Shown here one piece after another: positions 1 through 11,337 of a stretch of 64,000 bases of DNA; within the stretch, counting starts at the first letter, position 1; each line of letters opens with the position of its first letter. The DNA is taken from positions 184,963,496 through 185,027,495 of the forward strand of contig OY986436.1 in the NCBI GenBank assembly GCA_963920525.1, given 5' to 3'. The position numbers and the translations under genes are program-made. Source of the DNA: Dichetophora obliterata. Lineage: Eukaryota; Arthropoda; Insecta; Diptera; Sciomyzidae. The notes below the pieces were generated by a model. It was not told the DNA's origin, searched no databases, and saw nothing but the letters and a program-made list of their open reading frames with translations.

Positions 1-474
1 TTTTAGTTTGAGTTTATATTAGAGTTTGCGTTTAGATTTTTGTTTTGAGATTGAGGTAATGGTTGAGCTTAAGGATGGTTGAAGAATGGTTGCGCAATTA
101 ACCATAAACGCATCATAAAGTTAAAGTTGATGTTGAGAATGGTCTAGTAATTGAGATTGACGTGGAGTTTTAGATATAGTATAAAATTGATTGTTTTTTT
201 AAGTATGGCTCTAAATGTATGCTTCAGCTTTAGAATGAATTTAAGATTGATTTTAAGACTTAGTTTATTCGAAATAAGGTATATTTTATGAGCATGTTCA
301 ATTTTGAATCTAATTGGGCACATTCGAAAAACTGATTGAAAAATCACTACAATAAATGTTGTAAAATTTCACTACGTTTTTTGGCGATTTTGAAAAAAAA
401 ATTTTCAAGCGTTTTTTTAAATTCTGTTTAAAAATAAGCGTCTTTTTCTGAAATGTGTATACTTACAATACATT

Positions 475-593
475 TACGCTATTTCATCGTATATTCACTC
501 AGAGAATATTAAAATATGTATATTCTCTTTACTTTTCACGCTATTTCAGCGTGTTTTCGCTCAGAAAGTCCTAAAATATGTATATTCTCTCTA
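475..593. repeat. Direct duplication of about 60 bp
   Basis: Two adjacent copies (about 475-532 and 533-593) share the order: TTACGCTATTTCA-like start, a CTCAGA segment, then AAAATATGTATATTCTCT. A third, partial start (TTTTCACGCTGAAATAG) follows the MITE at 1526. The duplication matters because its first copy preserves the empty site of the neighbouring MITE. Confidence 0.75.
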
Positions 594-1522
594 CACTGAG
601 AAAACAAAAAAAATCAAAAACGCACATTTTTAAAACGTTTAGTAAAATTAATGTTTTTAAAAACATTTTACAATATACAAAAATGAAAACGCATATTTTT
701 AAATAGAAAAGTAAAATGAAACGTTTTAAAAAAGCTACGAATCTTTTACAATGATATAGTAGGGAAAAATTAATATTTTAAAAAACATTTTACGCCACAC
801 AAAAATTAAAACGCACATTTTTAAATAGAAAAGTAAAATGAAACGTTTTGAAAACAACTACGAACGTTTTAACATGACATAGAAAAATGATTAATAAATA
901 CAGTTTGAGTGGGGTGTTGGTTTTACATACTTTGTTTAAAAATGAATTGTTTTTTATATATGTTTCATTGATTTATGTATTTAATATTTGATCAGAAAAT
1001 AAAATATTTTTTCTTTCTCGATTTCATCACTCAAACTAAGTATTAAGTAAGTATTTAAAATAAAATAATAATATCTAGGAAAATGCTATTTTTTATAGAC
1101 GCTGGGATAAAGTATCATCATATAAAATATTTGAACGAGACGGGACATAGCTGATGATAAAGTAATTAAAATAAAACTATTATTTTGAAAACAAATAAAA
1201 CACTTTAATTAATAAAAATAATGAAAATGGGAATTTTTAGAAATATTTGGAATTAATGGGAATTAATGAAAATGTTCGTTTTTAAAATGAAAATAATCGT
1301 TTTACTATTGCATTTTTAAGTGTTCATTGTTAAAAATCAAACGAACATTTTGAAATCTAATTAAAAAATTTTTATTTTTAAAAATAATAAAAACGTTTTA
1401 CTATTTCATATTAAAATTTTCGTTCTTAAAATTAAATTAAACGTTAGAAGTGCAAAATCTGGGTTAAACATTTTTAAAAGTGGCACGTTTCTGCCACTTT
1501 TGAAAATGTTGTTTTTTCTGTG
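594..1522. mobile_element. TA-flanked MITE, 929 bp, imperfect TIRs
   Basis: The left end CACTGAGAAAACAA pairs with the right end read in reverse, CACAGAAAAAACAA (12 of 14). TA dinucleotides flank both ends (592-593 and 1523-1524), as after insertion of a Tc1/mariner-type element. There is no coding capacity. The interior carries two to three diverged repeats of about 120 bp built on ACGCACATTTTTAAATAG and AAAACGTTTT. A paralogous empty site lies at about 528-545 in the adjacent duplication, where TCTTTACTTTTCACG runs uninterrupted. Confidence 0.7.
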
Positions 1523-1679
1523 TACTTTTCACGCTGAAATAGAAGTATTTTACGCTATTGGAGCAGGTGTTATGCTTGACCTTAAATAAACACCTCTGCT
1601 TCAACCTCATATGATTTCAAAGAGTTTTTTCGAACAATTGTTAAATTATATAAAACTTAAACTGTAGATTGGTCACAGC

Positions 1680-1782
1680 TTAATTACTCAAGCCTACTGA
1701 AGTTGAAAAGAGTAGCGCCTTCTGCTGAGTTATTGACTCTATACAGGGTTGTTGTTGTTGTTGCCTTGTTGTTGTTTTTTTA
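1680..1782 (+). repeat. Dispersed repeat ending in a GTT microsatellite (copy 1)
   Basis: Shares the block ATTGACTCTATACAG followed by a (GTT)n tract and GCC with 53660-53790, plus upstream words (CTTAAT-ACTCAA, CTACTGA, GTAGCG). It looks like the 3' end of a dispersed retroelement or MITE with a simple-sequence tail. Family not identified. Confidence 0.6.
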
Positions 1783-1934
1783 TAAGCGAAGACAAGATTA
1801 AGAGAGATAATTGCAGAATAGAGTTTTTACAAGAGCGCGAAAGAGATAATTGAAGGTGAGAGGATTCACGCATTTTTAGCGTGAAATATTTATAATTTTG
1901 CTCTATGGAACTCAACGACAATAAATTTAGGCAA

Positions 1935-2078
1935 TGGGGCATGTCACACTAGCGCGGACACGGACAAATTTGTTGTTGTTTTCGCGGGTAAAATAAGAAA
2001 CTGGAAATTGAGAGAGCCTCTTTTACCCCTGAAAACAACAACAAATTTGTCCGTGTTCGCTACGTGTGACATGCCCCA
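1935..2078. repeat. 144-bp foldback palindrome
   Basis: Near-perfect inverted repeat with arms of about 60 bp. The left arm begins TGGGGCATGTCACAC and contains GGACACGGACAAATTTGTTG. The right arm mirrors it and ends GTGTGACATGCCCCA. About 25 bp of loop lies between. It probably is a foldback MITE; transcription from either strand would give a long hairpin RNA. No clear target duplication was found. Confidence 0.85.
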
Positions 2079-4389
2079 ATCAGTTGCCAGCAATTATTGT
2101 AGTTAATTCTCGTAAGTTTTTGTTAGTGTGCATGATGTAAGTTTGTGAAGTACTGGATTTTAAGCTTGATTTCAGTGATTTTGAAATATTTTTAAATTAA
2201 CTTTATTTTATTTTATGATTAGGTTTACAGTTTATCCATAGGAAAATGAGCAAATGTTATAATGTTTTTCAGAAAAATTAGGCAAATTTTCTTTATTAAG
2301 TAAAATCACCTTAAAAATATTATTCACTAGTTAACATTTAAAAGATTACAAGAATTTTATTATTTATTTTCTAAATGGTATGGAACATTTTAAGTCTGCT
2401 CGCATCTTCAAACTCGTTCAACATACATATCGCAGTAACAAATATACCTCGCAGCCAATTTTTTAATTTTTCCTTTAATTGTTGGTACTTATGTAAAGCC
2501 CATTATGAATTGTAATATTTGACACAAACAAAAGGGCTTCAAGTAGCACCCTCTTTGATTTTGATTGAAATGTTTGAAGCACTGCTAATTTGATTTGGAG
2601 TCTGTACCCCGAAACTGATCTACAGAAGTCCAATTTTGTTTTGTTTTAAAAGTAACTTTATTGGGACTTGTATTAAAGTTGATTTAAACTTTATTTGAAT
2701 AAGGTTAAACTTTGCCCAATCTTGTCCAACATTTTCTTTGATCTATACTAATGTTTATCTTTGTTGATTTTTGTTTATTTTTGTTTTGTTAAGGTTGAAT
2801 TTTGCTTGAGCTTAACTTGATTTGACATGACCTTGAATTCAGCTGAAATCACTTTGAAAATGTTAGAAGATTTTCCCGAGGCTTTTTATACAGAATATAT
2901 TTTTTATTTATTTTTTACTTACAAAATAAAATTTAAATGTTATTTGTTATATAGCTTTCATTTTCACTTCTTTACTTCTTCGGTAATAACTTTTCTCTCG
3001 TTTTTTTATTATTTCCTTAATTTGAAAAATGTACTTTGTCAAAAATGATTAACAATGCATTCAATTACAGAATGGCTGTAGAAACTTATGAGATATAATT
3101 ATTGATTGTTAATTCTTGAGTCTCTTTAAAATAATTTAGGCTGTAAATAAATAAAAAAATATAAATTTCAACAAAAAATTTACAAATTTAAAAAAATTAC
3201 ATATATGTTCAAAATTAATGAATAAATCCTAATCCCCAGTCTAAAGTTATAACCAGTTTTTGAATATTTTTAGGTGTAATTTTCATAATTATTTCACAAT
3301 TTTGAAGAACAACTTAGCACAGAATCAATTTTCAGTGAAAATACAACTACAAAAATCGAATTTTTGATGTGTTAAACAAACAATATCACTGAAAGATGGT
3401 TTAATAATAGTTTGTTTCGAAATAAACGAAAACAATTTCATGTAAACTATGTGCATTTTAGTAATTCCCTCATTTATTGTTAACCAATTTAAACGAAAAC
3501 ATTCTGTATATTCAAAAGTTTTATGAAACAATTTTTTCATGAAATAAACCATCGATTATCACATTCTCTATTGATATATTTTTGAAAAATAACTCTATTT
3601 ATGTTGGGAAAATTTTTTAAAGTTGGAGACTAGCAGTGCCTAAGTGTTAATTTTTTGGGACAAAAATTTTAGTAAGTGCTTTTGTCATTGAATATTAAAG
3701 ATGTCAATGAAGCTATTTTTCAACAAGCCTCAAAAGTAAAAAACCCTTCGCTTCTTTGGGTATAAATATAATATACATATATATAATGGTGTCGTTCTGT
3801 ATTGGCTATGCTGATGAAGTCCCAGTTCAGCATGGTGGTATTTCAACAAATCAGTCAAACTCTAAGGTATTAAAAGAAAAGGGCTGCGAGCGCAGGCTCT
3901 AAGAGAAACTAAGTCTCATTGGCCACTCACATAAGTGTTTTTGGCTCAGCAAGGTGGTATTGCGACAAACTGGGTCTACTTTACCACGCGGATATACGTT
4001 CCAGCAAGATAAGGCCCATTAAGATTATCGTGTTGCGTTTGCATACATCGCCGCGTGAAGGTGTTACTCCCGTTTGGAAAGCATGATCAAAATCATTGGC
4101 GGTACCGTAGATAAACTAGAATTTTCTGTTTACTTGAGTAAATGCATTCATTTAAAAATATGACATCGGAGACAAAATTAAAGTCACCGCAAGCACTTCT
4201 CAGTGGTTCATTTTGTAAGTAACTAGTTCTATAAAAGTTCATATGAAGTAACTCAAAAGATCTTCTAGAACGAAAAGGAACATTGAAGTATTTTTACTCA
4301 ATAAAAAGGAACTGTTTAAATATTCATGTAATATTTTTGTAATTTCAAAGGAGCAATATTTACTAGCTGTAGCTAGTATTTATAAGGTG
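2079..4389. other. Non-coding intronic sequence with no recognised element
   Basis: AT-rich, with only short hydrophobic chance frames. At about 3830-3990 two related phrases (GCATGGTGGTATTTCAACAAA and GCAAGGTGGTATTGCGACAAA, 140 bp apart) suggest an old duplication inside an unclassified repeat. Confidence 0.5.
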
Positions 4390-5090
4390 GTAATTAAAAG
4401 TAGGTATATACAGATTGCGTAAGCAGAACAGAAGAAACTTTTTTTGAACAGATACAATATCGTCAATATAACAGCCATATCGCGGGCACCAAACAACTGA
4501 CGCATGCTCTAAAATGGACATTATTTGTGACGTTAATAAAGTTTTGGTTATAAGATGGTCGTTAAACTCCTTTAATCATCTCTCTTTATAGAGTCTTCGA
4601 TCATCTCGCTCTGATTATAGTTCTGCGAATAAGCGAATTTTGGGGTTACTCCAAGATCATCAAAAATATCTGTAGACTCTTGTTAATAGTCTCTAATTTT
4701 TTAATTATTTCTTAATGGTTGCTTACGAGAGAAAGTCACGGCTTTGCATTTGTTCATGTTGAGCATCATGCAATTAATTTTACTCCAGTAACAATGTTGG
4801 TCAAGATCAGTTTGTAATAACAAAGTTTCATGTTAATTTTTATATGAAGGAAAAAGCTTGACGTCATCAGCATACAATAAAATATCGCTATGCTTATTAT
4901 CAGACGGTAGATCATTTATATAAAGTAAAAACAATAGAGGCCCAAGGTGGCTTACTTGAGGCACACCAGAAGAGACAGGTAACTCATGAGACTTGGCGAG
5001 TCTTACACTTTACACTTTGAAATCTATTGAATAGGTATGATTCAATCCATCTGACCAGCTGTGTTGAAAATCCAAGAACAGATAATGTTA
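4390..5090 (-). pseudogene. LINE reverse transcriptase fragment (Jockey/CR1 group)
   Basis: Read on the minus strand, about 5010-4850 encodes SSGVPQVSHLGPLLFLLYIN, then LYADDVKLF. These are RT motifs: the GVPQG-like block (G replaced by V) and the catalytic YADD. Lower coordinates carry degraded C-terminal RT sequence resembling the ...W(S)PQY...IQKKFL region of such LINEs. Frames are broken by stops and indels, so it is a dead 5'-truncated copy lying antisense to the other LINEs of the window but sense to ds. Confidence 0.8.
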
Positions 5091-6623
5091 AATAGCATTT
5101 TTACAAATTTTATAGTCGAGAAAGAAATTTTTTAAGACTTTAGTGAATCCCACAATTTTTGTCAAGAATTTATAGAAGAAACTTTATTTGTATCCAGACT
5201 TTTATATTTTTTGAAGTTTTTAATTCTTTTTTAAACAGTATTAACCTTTCAATACAGCACATATTTTCGCTTACTAAGCACATTGCAGAAAAGTTTTACT
5301 TTTGAGTTATAATTAAAAAATGGATTGAGTAATATGCAAATACATAATATCAATTAATTTATCTAAATATTAACTTAAAATACTTTTTACTATATCTTAA
5401 GTGTCTGTTTTGCGCATTAATATTTGTCGTAATAGCTCGAACAAGAGCAGAGCTGCCTAATTGCAGATAAACACTTTGGCCTACACAACGCTTTCCTAAA
5501 TACACAGTTATTTTAAGAATCGTCAGCATTCATCAGGATAGCCTGAACAATTGAGTGAGCATTTTTTGAAAATTTCTTTCAGGCTATAAATACATAGTTG
5601 TTGCAAACAACAAAAACAGCAACGTGCAATTGCAGGCAGCATGTTGGCCATAACCTATGTGAGCGCCATAAAGTGTACATTTCTTACACATTCTCTGGAG
5701 CATGCTTGCTACCAACACACTTTCTGCTCAGGCCTTCAAATACATACACATTTACTTTATCTCGACTCATGAGCGAAGTTGCCACATGTAGCTAAATATA
5801 TACCTACTTTTTTATACTGACCATCAATTTTTAATAAATAGCTATAAGTGTGCACGTTATTTTTATATTTTTATTGAAAATTAATGTTTTTTCAATGAGA
5901 TAGTGAGAGAAAGAGGAAAGGACGGGCGTAAAAATTGAAGTGAAAAGTTAACTGGGAGAAAAGTGCAGCCAGTCAGCCAGCCAGTTGTTGGACAGCATAA
6001 CACGCTGTGTGCATGCGTAGCGTAAACGTAAGCTCATCATCACAACCAACAACAACCTGAGGGCATTGGCTACTGCATTTGCATTCGTTGGGGACTGTTG
6101 CTGAACGCGTTACCGTTGTTGTGGTTTTCGAACACCTTGGTTAGGTTTTTTTCCATTTATGTTATTTTACTTTATCTTGTCAGTTCTTGACTGCAAATTG
6201 CAAACAGCAGCAGCAACAAATGCAACAAGTATTGGCAATTTAATGTTTATTTAGATGAGATACTATAAGATTTAATGAATTTGAGCAGTCGGAGGTTGAT
6301 GCAAAAAAAGCCACTGAGTTGGCAAGCAAATATTATTGATTGGGTTTTAACGAGATGGGAGCTATAATATTTATTTGTTTAAGTCAATTCATTAATTAGA
6401 TAGAATACAAATGTTCTCATTGTAGCAGTAAAATATGCTATTTAAACGTAAATCGAGAGACTTAAGTAAAAAACGTGATAGTTTAAAGAATTTACAGGCT
6501 AATAAAACAAAAGACTTAAGCAACAAACTCGATGCTCAATGAAATTCCACGAGCTGCATTGCTTCCAGAGAATCTATTACAATTGCATGAGCATCATGGT
6601 GCTCTTTTACGTTTTCCGACAAT

Positions 6624-6667
<44 letters not shown>

Positions 6668-9600
6668 ATGAGTTAAACAAAACCGGCTTCTTTGCTTGCG
6701 CCATGACTTTTTTTGCGCCACATGCCAGCTACTATTTTTCGTAAATGTGAAACAAATAAAAATGTGAGTGGCAAAGCAAATGATAAACAATATCAGCGAT
6801 ATACGAGTACATACAAGAAATGGCAGATAAAACAACGTGCGAGTTAAATAAAATAAAATAAAATTGGCTGAATATGAGCTGAGTATTGAGCGCTTTATAA
6901 AGCTGTGAGAGTTTAGCTGAAGCTTGGAGAAGAGTTTATTACAGCGAATTTTGTAGTAATGAAAATAAAACATACACATAGACACACTTTAAAGCAGAGA
7001 GCAATAAGCTGTACTCTTTTCTGCTATGTCTTTGTGCGTGTTCGAAAGCATGTGTGGTGAATTCATAGTTGCATGGCTGGGTTTATTTGTTGTTGTGGTT
7101 TTTGTTGCTGCACCAACCTGTGGAATGCGAGTGGCAACAAGATGTTGTTGCTTTACCAAAGGTGTTTATTTAATTTAGTAAAGTATTTTAGCTATTTTTT
7201 CTCCAGCTTCTCATTTAAAACATTGAAAGGACATTTTGCGCGACATTTTGTACTTATTTAATTTTTGTACTTATGGTTAATAATTTTTAATTAGGGTTAA
7301 AAAAATTTTTTTTTCATACCAACGTTTTTTAATTAACCTTATCTTTGTGCCTCTCTTTTGTTGATTTCTTTTAGCGGCTTGTTTTGTGATGCTATTTTAC
7401 TGAATTTATTTTGTTGTTATTTTCGTTTTGCTTATGTTGGAGTTTGTGAGGCTTCCGAGACACCAAAACTAGGCTCTAGATTATTAAAATATCTTCTGTT
7501 GCTTTTTTGTATTTCTTCTCTTTAGCTTCAGATAAATTTAGTTTAACATTTTTGTTTAAAGATTTTTTTTCTGTTTTTAGAGCTTCTTTGTTTTTCTGTT
7601 GTTGCTGATGCTTATCTTGAACGCCATACTGGAGGGCAGGCGTGGACTGCTGACCATTTGAAACTAGTCGGTGAACATTTCAGCGAATTTCTTTTGTTTG
7701 CAGGAGTTTTGTTTGTAGTGTAGTTTTCTTATTCTACTTTGTCATTGAGAAACAGATAAAATTTGTTCACCCTATCTTTCGTATTTTAAATATTTTTCAA
7801 ACATTTTCTTTTTCTTTAATTCACTCACGAACACACCAACTTGTATAAATAACATCGAAAATTACGACCATTAGCAAAAATTTCAGCTTGTATCCATCTG
7901 TGATTTGGTAATTTTGTTCAACCACTAGCCGTCACTATCCACTATGTTGCTGCTGTGGGAGTTGCTTTTGTCTCAGCACCGCCTAGCAGCGCATGATTCC
8001 CACATTTTCTCAAAGTGCTCAACAGCGCGGCATAACATGTAATTGCATGTAATTGAAGCTGTAACTGAAATAAGAATTATGCTGTCTAGCAAGCTGCCAA
8101 CTGAATCACAACTTTTACAACAACATCAACAATAATGAAATGAGGCTGCAATTTGCATAACGACTTTTTAATTCTAAGCAAAGCGTACACAAAACAGCTA
8201 GTTTGCATCTCAAGTCGTTTGATTTAATGTTTGTGCAGCACATTCGTTCGGACAAGCTTAATGTTTGAATGTTGCTTAATTTTTTTATTTTATTTTTATT
8301 TTGCTACAAAAGAGAATTTCTCAGAAATTATTACTATATGTAAAATAAGTTCCTTTATCTATTTGAATGCCCAACAAATACAAGTTTAGCAGTAGTTAGC
8401 ATGTTGCTACATATATTTAAGCGCTGCTTCTAATTAAAAGCAGATCTTGACTTTGATTAAAATCTGTAGCATTTTAAAAGTGCAAGCAGTTTTAATTTTT
8501 AATAGTTTTAAGATTGTGCAGCAAAAGCCAATACTTAACACATTTGGACTGGACTTTCAAGGCTAAGTTTAGAATACTGAACCCATTTAACCGACCGTGA
8601 CATAAATAATTAAAATATGTTATGTTTGAAAGCTGTTGTTTTAACTAGAAGTAAGCGTAAAATATATTCATAGCTCATTTTCTCAGACTTTTCAAACCAT
8701 TTTCAATTTACTTTTCACAATTAAGTTGCTTCATCACATGATATTTATTTGTTGAAAAGCAGCATTTTAGTTATCTTTGCAATGCAGAATTATGTTAACT
8801 TTTAAAAAGAATATAAATATTAATGAAGCTACACCCAGGCGGTTCAAAAAATATTCAACCTTACTGAAATTTTAAGGAATTGAAATAAAAATGTTACCTA
8901 TAACATACAACAACATTTATTTACTAATTGCAACCAAAAAGGCTTTTTATCTTCTTTAGTTGAAAACTTATTTAAACATGAGGGTCGAACTTTTCACTTT
9001 TAAAAGTTTATTAGCTGATATACCAGGTGTTACTCGAGAGTAATTTATATAAACATTTTAATATGTTTACAACATTTTACAATTTACACTACTCGATTAA
9101 ATGTTGTATAAAATTTTGGAATTTTGTAAAACATGTTGAATTTAAGCTGAAGACCACTATAAAAATATTAGTTAAAAAATTTACAGTGCTTTTTTACCAA
9201 AGGAATAATTTTATTACTGTTTTTTCACAATCAAAAACTGTTTTTAGTTTTAAACAGAATTTACTGGGTACTGGTACAAATGTTACTTGCACTTCGCATA
9301 TGGAAATCAAATTTGTAAAAAAAAGGAAAATAGACACCAAACTTCCTAAATTTTCTGGTATTTTTCCAGTTGGAAAATAACAATTGGTTTGTGTCTAAAA
9401 TAAAAAATAAGATAAACTGAGTCTGATAGGAAATCTTCCGATATCCTTTTTTATGTGAAATTGTACAATCGTTTTTTAATGTAAATAAGCAATAAGGTGT
9501 AAGTTAAGAAAGCAGTTGCTGTTTAATTTCCAAATAAAGTAGATACAATTGTTACAATAATGTTACAATATTATCGACGTAAGCAGTTGATCGACATAAA

Positions 9601-10011
9601 TACAGCTGAAAAAACTGCAAGAACAGTGCAAGAAGTGCCATTATGTATTCTGCTGCGAGTTTAGGCTGTGTGCGAAAAGAACTAAATTGAGTAACAGTTA
9701 CCGACTTTTCTAAATTATTGGAACTGTGTTGGTAATGCAGTGCTTACTTCTAGTTTAGAACATTTTCTAGCATACTTTTCACGACTAAAGCTTAGTATGC
9801 TGTATGAACGAAAATTTTTAAGCATTTAATTCTACACGCGAAGTTTTGGTGTAGACTCTACACTAACACATATTTACCATACCGTGCTTGTTTAATGTGC
9901 TAGTTGAACATTATTGTCAAATATTAAATGTATCGACACATAAAATACAGCGAAATTTTGACATTTTAACTCTTAAATCATACTTGTAAACTTGGCTCAG
10001 AAAAAATTTTA
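5091..10011. other. Intronic sequence, mostly single-copy looking
   Basis: No protein similarity seen. It is rich in CAACAA/GTTGTT and TTTGTTG words and less obviously repeat-derived than its surroundings, so it is a candidate for ds intronic regulatory DNA; this is inference only. A 117-codon frame at 9027-9380 (+) is low-complexity and matches nothing I know. Confidence 0.45.
6624..6667. repeat. (AAC)n microsatellite
   Basis: About 14 perfect AAC units. It generates poly-Thr and poly-Leu runs in chance frames of both strands. Confidence 0.95.
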
Positions 10012-10186
10012 CGGTTCAACAGCGTACTAATCAACGAAAAAAAAATGTTGCTACCTCTTCGCTGTCAAAAACGCAATGCATTTCTTACGGAAAATTTATT
10101 TTCGCTTCTGCAGCATAACAAGCTTAAAGCTTACAAACAATGTAGTTGAAAATTTTTTTTTTGTTGGTTAGTACGCTGTTGAACCG
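10012..10186. mobile_element. 175-bp MITE with about 40-bp TIRs
   Basis: The left end CGGTTCAACAGCGTACTAA is mirrored exactly by the right end TTAGTACGCTGTTGAACCG; weaker pairing continues through an A-tract/T-tract and GTAG/CTAC. No coding capacity and no clear target duplication. Confidence 0.8.
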
Positions 10187-10429
10187 AAAGATTTATTCAA
10201 TGCAGTCAAGCTCACAACCATGATTAGAGAATTAATATTTCAAAATTTCGTTGCCTTTTATATGTCGGTACATTTAGATGGCGTGAAAATCTGATTTTAA
10301 AAAATATTGTTCAAAAAACACTTCAAACATAAAAATATTTACTTTTACTGCATTCTATTCACGGTCATCTTTTCGATGAAATGGTGATATGTATACAAAA
10401 ACTAAAGTAACATTGTTAAAGTACAGAGT

Positions 10430-11125
10430 GACAATGTACCCTTTTTTTAAGACAAGAACAGTTAAATAATTTTTGCGCTTGGCAGGAAGAACTTTTGCAA
10501 AAAATGCAAAGTCATATGAAGGGTAGCCAGATGTGCAATTTTTAATTAATTTAATTTTTACAACAAAAACAATTTGAGAGTTATTTTAGGTAGCCAGATG
10601 TGCAATTTTAAAATAATTTAATTTTTACAACAAAAACAATTTGAGAGTAATTTTTTGAGTAAAAAGTCAATATTTTGGACTTTTCTTGACATAATCATAA
10701 AACATATATACACTGACTAAACGGTACAGTTCAAGTTATTTTTGTGAAGTGCCTTTATTGAACTTTTGAACAAAAAAAAATTTGATTGAAATATATTAAT
10801 GGACAGCGGAGATATTTGCATCGAAAAACCAAACTTTGATTTTTATGTCGTTTTTTCTAATTCTTAGGTAAGATTTTGATATATCAAAAATATTTTAAAA
10901 TTAAATACACAAAAAATTCTGATGCTAAAACGTATTATAATAACAAAATAACCGTTAGTTGAAAAATTTCGGAGGGGCGTGGCGAAAAATAAGTATGCAA
11001 CATTTTAATCTAGCATTCACTAAATATGTATACCTAGTTTGAGGGAAATTCATTGAGCCGTTTATATTTGTATCAAGGTCAAACAAACAAACAAACAAAC
11101 AGAAAATTTGTTTGATTACTATAGA
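10430..11125 (-). mobile_element. Partial Helitron (single inner-type 5' end)
   Basis: The minus strand starts TCTATAGTAATCAAACAAAT at 11125, preceded by A, like the inner 5' end at 24841 of the large Helitron. It shares the CAAACAAACAAACAAAC tract, the GGGCGTGGC block and the GCGC...GGAAGAA...TTTTGCAAA segment, then loses similarity near 10430 without a CTAG terminus. A 75-bp stretch (GGTAGCCAGATGTGCAATTT...) is duplicated in tandem at about 10523-10660. Confidence 0.75.
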
Positions 11126-11337
11126 TTTCTCAACAATTCTTCTTGAATTTTAAAATTTTTTTTCGTTGAAAATGGATCTATTTTAATAATCTAAATTTTT
11201 TTCTTTTCAACCTATAAATATATTTTATGCAAACATTTCTTAATAATAAATTTTATTACAGTATATATTTTTTTGATGTGTTCATGTGATTGAAAAATTT
11301 CAAATTGTCGAAAACGGTAAAAGGTAGCATTCAGTAA

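Noticed and set aside
6536..6985. 149-codon minus-strand frame with a poly-Leu run
   Set aside because: The Leu run is the (AAC)n microsatellite; the rest is low-complexity.
9027..9380. 117-codon frame as a real gene
   Set aside because: Phe/Lys/Asn-rich chance composition, no signals, no recognisable family.
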